Shown: one piece after another, positions 1 through 8,639 of the stretch | How positions within the stretch are numbered: position 1 is the stretch's first letter | Layout: every line of letters starts with the position of its first letter | Origin: an uncultured Lachnospiraceae bacterium | GTDB lineage: Bacteria > Bacillota > Clostridia > Lachnospirales > Lachnospiraceae | Assembly: GCA_947627245.1 (NCBI GenBank) | Contig: CANQVH010000009.1 | Coordinates: 1-64,000 of the forward strand | Length of the DNA stretch: 64,000 nt | Direction: 5' to 3' | Notes under the pieces: model-generated | Databases searched by the model: none | The model's input: the letters and a program-made list of their open reading frames with translations, nothing else | Told to the model about the DNA's origin: nothing | Program-made: the position numbers and the translations under genes

Positions 1-1
1 T

Positions 2-1420
2 GGGAAGAAGGCTGCGGCACGGGTCGTGATTCAAAATTTCTATCCAAATGATGATGTAGGCATCGGCTACCTGTGCAACCCGGATCTTGTGGCGTTCTCC
101 GGCGGGACGGCCGGCATCGCGGAGGTGGCCCCGAACGGTGTCGTGACGCCCTTGACAACAGGTTCTGCTTCCTTAAAAGTGTCGCTGCGAAGCGATGCTT
201 CCGTGTGTACGGAAGTTCCATTTGAAGTAGCAACGAATACCTTGCTGAAAGAGCCGACCATTACCAAGATTGAACCGGGTGAGAATGCATCGCTGCAGGA
301 GCTTGTGATGCCTAAATATAACGTGGTTGACTGTTTTGGCAACAAAATGCAGGAGGGCGTGGACTATTATATCGAGTACACGAATAACGATGTGACGACA
401 AATGCCGGTGGTACGGCCTATGCGCGCATCTGGATGATGGGAAATTATGCGGATCCACAGGCGGCCGGTTATGATTTTTATGTCCAGAGATTTACCCTCC
501 CAAAAACATTTTCGTCTACGGACCCTGTATTGCCGCCGGTTTATACCGGGTCGGATGAAGAAGATGATACAGGAAGCGGCTCTGAAACTGAAGAGGGCGG
601 AGATAACGAGGATTATGGCGACAACAACGACGATTATGATGATAATGATGATTATGAAGATCCAGATGAAGGCAGCGGGCAGGAACCAGAGACCTCGCCT
701 GTAGAGGACCCGGACAGCGGTTCCGATACCGACAAAGGGAACACCGGGACTACAAACAGTGGGGGAAGCTCAAGCACAGATAAAGACAAAGGAAGTTCGG
801 GTACTTCCGGATCCAATAAGGATAAGGGGAACACGAACACTTCCAGTTCAAATAAGGGAAACACGGGTTCCGGTTCCAGCAAGAATACTTCCGGCAGCAC
901 GGACACCAAAAAGAAGACTATGACGATGAAGCTTGCAAAAACTTCGTATGTGTACACTGGGAAAGCGTTCAAACCGGCTGTGACTGTGTATGTAAACGGA
1001 AAGAAGATTGCCGCATCGAAGTATACGGTTTCGTACAAGAACAATAAGAATGTCGGAACAGCAAAAGCTGTTGTGGCAGGAAAGGGGACTTATAAAGGAC
1101 TCTCTGTATCAGCATCGTTCAATATCACACTGAAGAAGCCTTCTCTGTCCAGCCTGAAGTCTGCCAGCAAGAAAAAGATGGTAGTGAAGTGGGTAAGGGA
1201 TACACAGGCGGATGGATACCAGATCCAGTATGCACTCAACCTGAGCTTTTCCAAGAGCCTGAAGACAAAGAAGCTGGCTGGAAACAACAAAGTGTCCCTC
1301 ACACTGAAAAAACTCAAGAGCAAAAAGACGTATTATGTCCGGATCCGCACCTATAAGAAAGTTGGCGGAAAGTACTGGTACAGTTCTTGGAGCACTGTCA
1401 AAAAGGCAAAAGTAAAATAA
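2..1420 (+). CDS. Secreted/surface protein, C-terminal part (5' end outside window)
   Basis: The reading frame is open from base 2, so the true start lies upstream. What is visible is an N-terminal beta-rich segment, a long low-complexity linker rich in Asp/Glu and then Ser/Gly/Asn/Thr/Lys (about residues 175-300), an Ig-like module, and a C-terminal fibronectin-III-like domain rich in Lys. There is no LPXTG motif and no C-terminal membrane anchor, so it is probably secreted or held non-covalently to the wall. The linker-plus-Ig/FN3 plan is common in Lachnospiraceae extracellular proteins. A strong terminator follows directly. Function and partner are unknown. Confidence 0.75.
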   Translation, partial: GKKAAARVVIQNFYPNDDVGIGYLCNPDLVAFSGGTAGIAEVAPNGVVTPLTTGSASLKVSLRSDASVCTEVPFEVATNTLLKEPTITKIEPGENASLQELVMPKYNVVDCFGNKMQEGVDYYIEYTNNDVTTNAGGTAYARIWMMGNYADPQAAGYDFYVQRFTLPKTFSSTDPVLPPVYTGSDEEDDTGSGSETEEGGDNEDYGDNNDDYDDNDDYEDPDEGSGQEPETSPVEDPDSGSDTDKGNTGTTNSGGSSSTDKDKGSSGTSGSNKDKGNTNTSSSNKGNTGSGSSKNTSGSTDTKKKTMTMKLAKTSYVYTGKAFKPAVTVYVNGKKIAASKYTVSYKNNKNVGTAKAVVAGKGTYKGLSVSASFNITLKKPSLSSLKSASKKKMVVKWVRDTQADGYQIQYALNLSFSKSLKTKKLAGNNKVSLTLKKLKSKKTYYVRIRTYKKVGGKYWYSSWSTVKKAKVK

Positions 1421-1445
1421 GGACCAGTTGTAAAACAAGTATCGG

Positions 1446-1473
1446 CTCCCCGGGAAATCCCCGGGGAGTTTTT
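1446..1473 (+). terminator. Rho-independent terminator
   Basis: A CTCCCCGGG/CCCCGGGGAG stem with an AAAT loop is followed by five T. It ends the transcript of the secreted protein just upstream. Confidence 0.9.
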
Positions 1474-1523
1474 GTGGCTGTACACCGTAGCTGCCCGTTT
1501 TTTTCGATATAAAAAAGCAGAGA

Positions 1524-1532
1524 TGACATATT
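1524..1532 (+). promoter_or_regulatory. TGACATATT promoter-like box
   Basis: TGACATATT is followed by GGAGATGAA and lies 47 nt before the start codon at 1572. The TG one base before CATATT fits an extended -10. The same 17-base context recurs at 8591. Confidence 0.6.
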
Positions 1533-1571
1533 GGAGATGAAGAAAAATAATGAAAGACAGGAGGTTTCTAT

Positions 1572-1829
1572 ATGGGATATTTTAGAAAAATAGATCCTGG
1601 AGGCTGGACAGCGGTCCAAGTATCCAATTTCATTGAAAAACTTGACCGTGGCAGTAACTTATATCAGATTTCTGACCTTCTCGACCAGATAGACAGTATG
1701 CCTGTCTGTAAAGGGATCATACTTCATCTGATCAGGGAAAATAAGGCCCTTCAGAAGAAACGGAGACTTAAAATATGTACAAGAACAGGAGGAATGCAAG
1801 ATGCATGCAGAGGAAATCTTCAAGAATGA
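1572..1829 (+). CDS. Small hypothetical protein (85 aa)
   Basis: The start is supported by AGGAGG 7 nt upstream and by the promoter-like box 47 nt upstream. The 85-residue product is basic at its C-terminus, has no membrane segment and no recognised domain. Its end overlaps the HD-domain gene by 29 bases, so the two are translated from one mRNA. Residues 30-65 look like a helical bundle; nothing points to a specific role. Confidence 0.65.
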   Translation: MGYFRKIDPGGWTAVQVSNFIEKLDRGSNLYQISDLLDQIDSMPVCKGIILHLIRENKALQKKRRLKICTRTGGMQDACRGNLQE

Positions 1830-2721
1830 ACTGGGTTCATTTGAAGCGCCTGTATCCGGATACCGTGATTTTACGTTATCGATTCTCAACAGACTCCCTG
1901 CCTATTTCTTGACCCCAGGGCGTGACGGTGGCGATAACTCGGTCGTCTCCCATACAAAAGCGTCTGTGGCGTTCGCAAACACGCTCCTTGAGCTGGAGGC
2001 ATACCGGAGCATGTTTGGGGCATCAGAACGTGACATAATCCGTTCCGCCTTGCTACTGCATGACGGAATGATTTACGGAACAGCAGAAAATCCGGGGCAG
2101 ATCAACCCGAGTCATCCAGACCTGATGGCGGAATTCATTGAACTGGATACGGAAGCTGCCCTGCCTCCTTTTATGAGAGGAGAGGTCGTATCAGCGGTCA
2201 GGAAGCATTCCGGTAACAGAAGCATCAACGGAGCTGGGGTCCCGAATGGAAGCGAGATCGACCGGTTTGTCCATATGTGTGTCTATCTTGCGACCAAAAA
2301 GGAGACAACGGTATTGCTTCCGGGTGTTGCGGACTATTACAAGCGTAACCTTGGTATGCAGGCTATGAATGTCGATACTGCTATCAGTATTGTACGGCAG
2401 ATGACTGACGGATGCTATTGGGATGGGCAAGTATATTCTGACAATAATTCGACGTTTGTTGTCCTGAACAACAGCAAAGTCTATGTTGCAGCCGAACTGC
2501 GGGAAGCTTTCCTGATTGTTGGGCAGGCAAGATGTGCAAGTACGCAGAATCATGAGTACCTTCAGCGGGGAACACTCGCATGGGACGCTTTTGTGGCGCT
2601 GTATCCGGATTGGAACCACATGGTATATGGCTCGGCTGGGGCTTTGTATATCCAGAGCAAAGGGCAAAACGTGGGCATATCGGACGAACAGGCAAGGGCA
2701 CTTGGTGTTGTAATCCCATAA
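1801..2721 (+). CDS. HD-domain phosphohydrolase-like protein
   Basis: A GGAGG precedes the ATG, inside the end of the preceding gene. The N-terminal half has the spaced metal-ligand pattern of the HD superfamily: a His in the SHT motif near residue 50, the HD pair in LLLHDGM near residue 88, then His in HPD and KHSGN. HD proteins hydrolyse phosphate esters or (di)nucleotides; the substrate here is unknown. The C-terminal 120 residues have no recognised domain. Length is 306 aa. A strong terminator follows, so this and the 85-aa gene form a closed two-gene operon. Confidence 0.75.
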   Translation: MHAEEIFKNELGSFEAPVSGYRDFTLSILNRLPAYFLTPGRDGGDNSVVSHTKASVAFANTLLELEAYRSMFGASERDIIRSALLLHDGMIYGTAENPGQINPSHPDLMAEFIELDTEAALPPFMRGEVVSAVRKHSGNRSINGAGVPNGSEIDRFVHMCVYLATKKETTVLLPGVADYYKRNLGMQAMNVDTAISIVRQMTDGCYWDGQVYSDNNSTFVVLNNSKVYVAAELREAFLIVGQARCASTQNHEYLQRGTLAWDAFVALYPDWNHMVYGSAGALYIQSKGQNVGISDEQARALGVVIP

Positions 2722-2733
2722 TGATCGGAAACA

Positions 2734-2759
2734 GTCCAGCAGAAATGCTGGACTTTTTC
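2734..2759 (+). terminator. Rho-independent terminator
   Basis: A GTCCAGCA/TGCTGGAC stem with a GAAA tetraloop is followed by five T, downstream of the HD-domain gene. Confidence 0.92.
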
Positions 2760-2782
2760 TGTGGGCTATGGGAGGCGTGTTT

Positions 2783-2820
2783 TTGAAAAAACTGACAGGA
2801 TTTTCTGAATCTTACATATT
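2783..2820 (+). promoter_or_regulatory. TACATATT promoter-like box with upstream A-tract
   Basis: TACATATT starts at 2813 and TTGAAAAA lies exactly 30 nt upstream, a weak match to TATAAAAA. The gene start at 2879 is 66 nt downstream. Confidence 0.5.
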
Positions 2821-2878
2821 ATCGGCGTTACTATTAAAATTAATTCTTGGGGTGGCCCAAGAGGAAAGGAGATATGCA

Positions 2879-5200
2879 ATGGTTAAGAAGTATTTTCGCC
2901 CCTTTATCTGCGCTGTCTGTACGGCTATTTCGGTTCTGCTGGGTGCAGGGAATATTCCGATGTATATTGCGGCTGCTGAGCTGCAGATGGAGTCAGAAAG
3001 CGGAGTAGAGCTCACAGGAGAAAGTGAAACCGAAGCAGTTTCAGAAACGGAGACGGAAGCCGTTACGGAAACAGAAACACAGCCCGCTGAGTCTGAAACA
3101 GAGCCGGCCACTCAGGCAGGAGCAGATGCGACGGAGCAGACGGAGCCGGCAATTGAACTGGCACAGCCTGCAACGGAACAGATTTCTAACGAGGCAACCG
3201 CACCGATAGCTGCATCAGTACAGGAATCTGAGACTGAGGCAGCAACGCTGCCTGCTGCGGGTACGGAGACGGTCGCCAGCACTGAAGCGGATGGAACACA
3301 GGAAGGCAGCCCTTCCAGCGGCGGCAAGCAGACAGAATCTGAGAGTACGGGAACCAAAGAGTCTGAGAGCGAAACGAAGTCAGATACCCCGGCAGAAGTG
3401 AGCTTCGGCAAGGAAAAGTATGAGCTGGGTGACGAGATCGAGCTTTCTGTCGACAAGTTTGTTGACAGCAAGGCTTCTTCTGCATCGCTGGAGTTCGACA
3501 TCCCGGTGGGCATGGCATTCAAAGAGATCGGAGCCAGCCCGGTGTTTACTGATCGATCCTCAAAAATCCAGTATAAAAATGATAAGGAGGAATGGAAGGA
3601 CTATAATGACGAGGTGGATCCGGCTGAAATCAAGGGGCTTCGCATCCTTCTGGAGAAGGAGGAAGAGAAGACCGGGATTACTCAGGAAAAGAAGTTCCTC
3701 GCAAAGTTTACGGCTGTAAACCGTATCAATGACGATTTTGAGCTTGTCACGAAGGCGGTGCATGAGGAAAATGAGGACACTGTTACGGCAAAGACCCATA
3801 TTGTTGTTGAGGGCGAGGTCGCGGATGTTGTGATGACGCAGACCCCGGAAGCCCCTGCACAGGGTACTGAGGTACGTCAGGAGAACAGTGTTGCTTACAA
3901 ATTGAGCGCTGATACAGTCCTTACGTATACGGTTGATCCCGGGGTAGACCTGCTTGGGCTTGAATTTGAGAAGGATGGCATGTTTATCGGCGGAACTGCT
4001 GTTATCACGAGCAACACTGGTGAAACGCAGGTTGAGATCACTGAGAATCTTGACCTGAAATCGTATGCTGGCATCACGAGTGTTAAGCTCACGCCGAAGG
4101 CAAAGGTGGAAAAGGGCACGAAGAGCACGTTTGCCGCGGTACTCTCTATCCGTGAGTACATGGACGCTTATACCAATAAGCTCTCTGTCGCGGCTGGGAC
4201 TTCGGACAATCAGGCTGTGTCCGAATTTTCGCAGGTGTTTGATATTGACTACAGCTCGCTGGAGAAGCCTGTCCTTTCTTACGAGGGCAAGAAGGTAGCG
4301 TTTGGCGAGAACGGTGTGATCGTATTAAGTGGGATTGGGATCCATTCGTATAAGACTGTGAACAGCCTCGATTATGCGATCATGACGCCTGAGTTTGCAA
4401 CGATCCGTGAAATCAAGCTTCCGGCGTTTACCGGGGCGTCATCCATTTCCGTCTATGCCGAGAACGGGAACACGGAAACCCTTCTGGGCGAATACAAGCC
4501 CGGTGATACGGTGAGTGTTGAAAAGGATGGCATTTCCGGATTCCGTTTTGCATTTAAGCTTGACGGCAATGACCTTACCATGACGGAGAACGGTTCGATC
4601 ACCCTTGCAAGCCTTAATGAGAACAACCGCGTGAATTATTTTGCATTCCGTGCTTCCATGAAGGCTGTGACGCCGGATACGGAGATGACTTCCATTTCGG
4701 ATATCCTTGCGGTTACCTTCGAACTGTACAAGAAACCAAACAACAGCCAGACGGAAACCGAAAAGCCGTCCGTTACGCCGCAGCAGCCACAGCAGCCGCA
4801 GCAGCCGGTGCAGCCGCAGGTACCTGTTGATACGGATGTACCGGATGCGGATGATGACAACGATGACGAACCGAGCGAATATGATAAGATCAAGGAAAAG
4901 GAGGAGGAAAAGAAGCAGTCTATCGTCGATAAGACGCTTGAGTCAGATAAAGCCTCAAAAGAAAAGCAGAAAGAACTGCTTGCAAAGCGTATTGCTTCTA
5001 TCCGTGGCAGCGCGATCAATATCAATGCTGTTTCTACAAATGACGAAGCTGGGACAGAAGGTACTACAGAGGCAGCTCTGGATTTCGAAGACTGGCTTGT
5101 AAAGCCGATCAGCGAGGGTATTGTGGAGAACCTTGTACCTGCTGAGGTGCAGCCGATCGATGAAGGACTGATCGAAAACCTTATTCCTTCTGAGGCATAA
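2879..5200 (+). CDS. Large secreted protein with Glu/Thr-rich N-terminus
   Basis: The ATG at 2879 is chosen over the longer frame from 2768 because AAAGGAG sits just upstream and a typical signal peptide (basic start, hydrophobic core, Ala-rich cleavage region) follows. After the signal come about 100 residues of SETE/TETE low complexity, then several beta-sandwich modules (residues about 170-580, cohesin/Ig-like in feel), a PQQPQQP linker, an Asp-rich segment and a helical Lys/Glu tail. The end carries two near-identical motifs (EGIVENLVP and EGLIENLIP). No LPXTG is present. It is likely an extracellular adhesin or matrix protein; the ligand is unknown. Confidence 0.75.
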   Translation: MVKKYFRPFICAVCTAISVLLGAGNIPMYIAAAELQMESESGVELTGESETEAVSETETEAVTETETQPAESETEPATQAGADATEQTEPAIELAQPATEQISNEATAPIAASVQESETEAATLPAAGTETVASTEADGTQEGSPSSGGKQTESESTGTKESESETKSDTPAEVSFGKEKYELGDEIELSVDKFVDSKASSASLEFDIPVGMAFKEIGASPVFTDRSSKIQYKNDKEEWKDYNDEVDPAEIKGLRILLEKEEEKTGITQEKKFLAKFTAVNRINDDFELVTKAVHEENEDTVTAKTHIVVEGEVADVVMTQTPEAPAQGTEVRQENSVAYKLSADTVLTYTVDPGVDLLGLEFEKDGMFIGGTAVITSNTGETQVEITENLDLKSYAGITSVKLTPKAKVEKGTKSTFAAVLSIREYMDAYTNKLSVAAGTSDNQAVSEFSQVFDIDYSSLEKPVLSYEGKKVAFGENGVIVLSGIGIHSYKTVNSLDYAIMTPEFATIREIKLPAFTGASSISVYAENGNTETLLGEYKPGDTVSVEKDGISGFRFAFKLDGNDLTMTENGSITLASLNENNRVNYFAFRASMKAVTPDTEMTSISDILAVTFELYKKPNNSQTETEKPSVTPQQPQQPQQPVQPQVPVDTDVPDADDDNDDEPSEYDKIKEKEEEKKQSIVDKTLESDKASKEKQKELLAKRIASIRGSAININAVSTNDEAGTEGTTEAALDFEDWLVKPISEGIVENLVPAEVQPIDEGLIENLIPSEA

Positions 5201-5221
5201 AGCTTGTATCGCTTGAAGCAG

Positions 5222-5252
5222 AAAATGGGGCCATCAAGCCCCATTTTCCTTT
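5222..5252 (+). terminator. Rho-independent terminator
   Basis: An AAAATGGGG/CCCCATTTT hairpin is followed by a short T-rich stretch after the secreted protein gene. Confidence 0.85.
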
Positions 5253-5290
5253 GCAACATATTAAGGAAATGGAGACGATAAAGTTTCCTG

Positions 5291-5328
5291 TATAAAAACG
5301 CTCCGTTAATTATTGTTTCTTACATATT
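5291..5328 (+). promoter_or_regulatory. Bipartite TATAAAAA-N22-TACATATT promoter-like element
   Basis: TATAAAAA starts at 5291 and TACATATT at 5321, the 30-nt phase seen at several other operons. It precedes the operon of the 258-aa protein and topoisomerase III; the start codon is 75 nt downstream. Confidence 0.7.
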
Positions 5329-5395
5329 GGAACCAGCCAACTGGGATCTGCTGTTTGCACGCATTTCCCCGTATTTTTACTGCAAGGAGGTTTGT

Positions 5396-6172
5396 ATGTC
5401 AGAAATCAGAATATCTTATGACCTGTATGATGGAATGTGCGATGTGCTGTCGGAGCTGGGAGCAGGTGAAGCCATTATCCCGTCATGGAATGTGATCAAG
5501 AGGCTTCATAAACTGGATGTGGGACTTACGGCAGGACTGCTCGCGTACTTCAGTGAAAATGCAACAGCTTCAAATGATGATGAAAAGAAGAGGCTTACCT
5601 ATATCAATGAGCTTATTTCTGAATATGTAGAGTTCTTTGAAGGAGATGAGCCTGATGCGGGCGTTACAGTTATCAAGGAAGGCGATTATACCGCCATTAC
5701 AGAGCTCGCAAAAGAATGTATTCCTTATATGAAAAAGGATATGCCCAAAGAAAGCTCGGTGGTAAAGCAGCTTGGACCATACATCCGGTACTGCTTCCTG
5801 CTTGCTTATTGCTTTTATGAAAAGGCAGCAGGCAAAGCTCCGGGACTGAAGAAGATTCTGGTAGATAATTTTCGTTTGGAATGGGATGAAAAGCCGGTTG
5901 AGATCACGCAGACGGAATATGAGGCACTGTTGGATGATTTCGCATCCAACCGGTATGGCAATGAGCATTGGGTTCCCGACATGGAAGATGTTATGGATTA
6001 TATTATCCCCAATTTCCCTAAGTGCTATGATTTTGTGTTCTGGATCATCGAAACACAGGAGCCAAAATCGGGGAAAGAGAAAGCGACAATCTCATACCTC
6101 CGGGAGCTGTTTGATAAAAATGTAAGGATCCTTGATAAAAATGGAAAAAGGAGTGAGACACTATGGTCGTAA
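5396..6172 (+). CDS. Hypothetical protein (258 aa), co-transcribed with topB
   Basis: The start at 5396 has AAGGAGG 6 nt upstream, better than the upstream in-frame ATG at 5327. The product is acidic and mostly helical, with no signal peptide or recognised domain. Its last 10 bases overlap the topoisomerase III start, so translation is coupled. A role with topoisomerase III in replication or segregation is inferred only from this linkage. Confidence 0.65.
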   Translation: MSEIRISYDLYDGMCDVLSELGAGEAIIPSWNVIKRLHKLDVGLTAGLLAYFSENATASNDDEKKRLTYINELISEYVEFFEGDEPDAGVTVIKEGDYTAITELAKECIPYMKKDMPKESSVVKQLGPYIRYCFLLAYCFYEKAAGKAPGLKKILVDNFRLEWDEKPVEITQTEYEALLDDFASNRYGNEHWVPDMEDVMDYIIPNFPKCYDFVFWIIETQEPKSGKEKATISYLRELFDKNVRILDKNGKRSETLWS

Positions 6173-8544
6173 TATACGCTGAAAAACCGTCTGTCGGACG
6201 GACGATCGCATCTGCACTCGGTGGCAGCACGTTTGACAAATCGCAGGAAAAACAGGGATATTTCATTATTATGTACCGAGGCCTTGAGCATGCGGTTACA
6301 TGGGGCGTCGGGCACCTTTGCGCACTTGCAGAGGCAGCACAGTATAACCCGGACTACAAGAACTGGCGCAACCTTCCTTCCCCGTTCATCCCTGATGATT
6401 ATAAAATCGTGCTGAATGAAAAGGGCAGGGATATCAAAACCACGTATCGGACTGTAAAAAAGCTTTTTGACCAGGCAGACTGGATCATCAACGCTACAGA
6501 CTTTGACCGTGAGGGAGAGCTTATATTCTACTACCTGTACCAGTATTCCGGATGCACGAAACCCGTCATGCGTGCGAACTTGGCGAGTATGGAGGATGAA
6601 GGGATCAGGCAGACTTTTGACAGCCTGATGAAAAGCTCTGATTTCGCGGGTCTCCTTGCATCCGCACGCTGCAGGAGCATTGCTGACTGGGTGGTCGGCT
6701 GTAATCTCACGGTTGCCATGACGCTTGCCGCAGGTTCACAGAATATCTGCTCGATCGGGCGTGTACAGACCCCGACCCTCGCCATGGTGGTGGCACGAGA
6801 CGAGGAGATTGCAAACTTCAAGCCCGAGGACTACTTCACAGTCGAAGCAAAGTTCACAAAAGCAAATGGTGAGTATTATAAGGCTGTACATAAAGAAAAA
6901 CGCTTCAAAACGAGGAATGAGGCAGAAGCAGTGCTGGCACGCTGCTGCAGCAGCAGGGGTACGGTAACTGATATCGAGACAAAGGAATCTTTCCGGAACG
7001 TGCCCGGACTTTATGACCTGAACCTTCTGCAGATGGCCGCGAACGGAAAGTATGGGATGAGCCTGAACACTACGCTTGCTGTTACGCAGAAGCTGTACGA
7101 AAAGGGGCTTGTCACATACCCGAGGACAGACTGCCATTTTCTGCCGGAGGATATGAAAGACAAGATCTTAAACGTGCAGGAAATGCTCCGGAATAATGGT
7201 TTTGGACACCTGTTCAATGCAGATGCTGATCCGCGGAACATGTCGGTCAATCCAAAGCGGTTTTTTGATGACAGCAAGCTGGGCAGCCATTTTGCAATCG
7301 TCCCGACAGAACGTGCAGCCTCTGGGCTTGACCCTGATGAACAGAAGGTCTATGGGCTTATAGCGGATTCCGTGATCCGGATGCTGTATCCGCCGGCTAA
7401 AGTCGCAAGCACGACCATCATTACGGCTGCCGGCAATGACGAGTTCGTTTCAAACGGGAACATGGTGCTGGAGAAGGGATGGCTGTTTGTAAATGGGGAG
7501 CTGAAGGAAGAGCTGCTGCCGGATCTTACGGAAGGGGAACAGGTGTCCGGTGAGTATGCTGTGGAGGCAAAGAAGACGAAACCTCCTGCGCACTATACGG
7601 ATAAGACGCTCCTTGCAGCGATGATGTCAGCAGGAAAGATCCTTGAAGAAGACGAATTGCGCACATTCATGGACCAGCATAAAATCGAGGGGATTGGGAC
7701 CACGGCAACCCGTGCCCCGATCATCGAGACGCTTCTGGGACGCGGATATATCGTCCGGGACAAGAAAAAGATCCTTGCAACCCAGCGTGGAATAAACCTG
7801 ATCCATACAATTCCAGTTGAAGATATTAAGTCGGCCGTGATGACGGCAAAATATGAAAAGCAGCTTGATATGATTGTCAATGGGCAGGAGACCCCGGAAC
7901 ATTTTCTGGATGGCATTTACAGGGACCTTACGCAGTGGTGTAACGAGATCCGGGCGATGCCGGTGAGGGAGAAGCTGGGGGAGAAACCGTCTACGGATCT
8001 GATGTGTCCATCCTGCGGCGCACCGCTTGTTAAATTCTCGTGGGGGTATGGATGCTCGGAGCACAATAACGGGTGTAAGTTCTCTATCGGGAAGATCGCA
8101 GGGAAGATGCTTACCGAGAAACAGGTAAAAGAGCTGCTTTCACAGGAGAAGATCGGGCCACTGGACGGGTTTAAAAAGAAGGATGGGGGATCCTTCTCCG
8201 CTTCGCTGAAACTGGTAGCAGAAGAGGATGGTACTTACAAGATCGCCTTTGATTTTCCGGGTCCTAAGGCAGATGAGGAAAAAGATCTGTATTCAACCTG
8301 CCCTGACTGTGGGGCAAAGATTATAAAAGGACGGTGGGGATGGGAATGCAGTGCCCACTGCGGAATATCCGTCCCGTATGAGCTCTGCAAGCGCAAGATC
8401 GAGCCAAAAGTGGCTGAATCCCTTCTCGCTGCGGGAAGCACGCCTATCCTTGAAGGGTTCATCAGCAAGAAGGGGAAACCGTTCAATGCATCCCTCACAT
8501 TTGAGGACAAGAAAGTCAAGTTTGTTTTCCCAAACAGGGGATAA
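6163..8544 (+). CDS. topB: DNA topoisomerase III (type IA)
   Basis: The protein relaxes or decatenates DNA through a transient 5'-phosphotyrosine bond. The Toprim domain opens with VIYAEKPS and has the acidic DFDREGE motif near residue 113. SIGRVQTPTL marks the central region, and the catalytic tyrosine lies in VTYPRTD near residue 318. Two C-terminal Cys/His zinc-binding modules (about residues 609-640 and 711-740) resemble the repeated tail of plasmid and integrative-element topoisomerases. Length (793 aa) is normal for that group. It starts inside the preceding gene. A plasmid-type TopB supports replication or decatenation of a large mobile replicon. Confidence 0.93.
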   Translation: MVVIYAEKPSVGRTIASALGGSTFDKSQEKQGYFIIMYRGLEHAVTWGVGHLCALAEAAQYNPDYKNWRNLPSPFIPDDYKIVLNEKGRDIKTTYRTVKKLFDQADWIINATDFDREGELIFYYLYQYSGCTKPVMRANLASMEDEGIRQTFDSLMKSSDFAGLLASARCRSIADWVVGCNLTVAMTLAAGSQNICSIGRVQTPTLAMVVARDEEIANFKPEDYFTVEAKFTKANGEYYKAVHKEKRFKTRNEAEAVLARCCSSRGTVTDIETKESFRNVPGLYDLNLLQMAANGKYGMSLNTTLAVTQKLYEKGLVTYPRTDCHFLPEDMKDKILNVQEMLRNNGFGHLFNADADPRNMSVNPKRFFDDSKLGSHFAIVPTERAASGLDPDEQKVYGLIADSVIRMLYPPAKVASTTIITAAGNDEFVSNGNMVLEKGWLFVNGELKEELLPDLTEGEQVSGEYAVEAKKTKPPAHYTDKTLLAAMMSAGKILEEDELRTFMDQHKIEGIGTTATRAPIIETLLGRGYIVRDKKKILATQRGINLIHTIPVEDIKSAVMTAKYEKQLDMIVNGQETPEHFLDGIYRDLTQWCNEIRAMPVREKLGEKPSTDLMCPSCGAPLVKFSWGYGCSEHNNGCKFSIGKIAGKMLTEKQVKELLSQEKIGPLDGFKKKDGGSFSASLKLVAEEDGTYKIAFDFPGPKADEEKDLYSTCPDCGAKIIKGRWGWECSAHCGISVPYELCKRKIEPKVAESLLAAGSTPILEGFISKKGKPFNASLTFEDKKVKFVFPNRG

Positions 8545-8548
8545 GGAA

Positions 8549-8577
8549 TGGGCCGCCCGCCGGCCTTTTTCTTTTTG
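8549..8577 (+). terminator. Probable terminator after topB
   Basis: A short GC-rich hairpin built on GGCC repeats is followed by TTTTTCTTTTT. Confidence 0.65.
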
Positions 8578-8590
8578 GCATCATCCCAGA

Positions 8591-8599
8591 TGACATATT
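8591..8599 (+). promoter_or_regulatory. TGACATATT promoter-like box
   Basis: TGACATATT with downstream GGAGATGAA lies 49 nt before the Rad50-like ATPase gene. It is the closest copy of the box at 1524. Confidence 0.6.
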
Positions 8600-8639
8600 G
8601 GAGATGAACAATATTTTCTGATGAAAGGAGATTCTATAT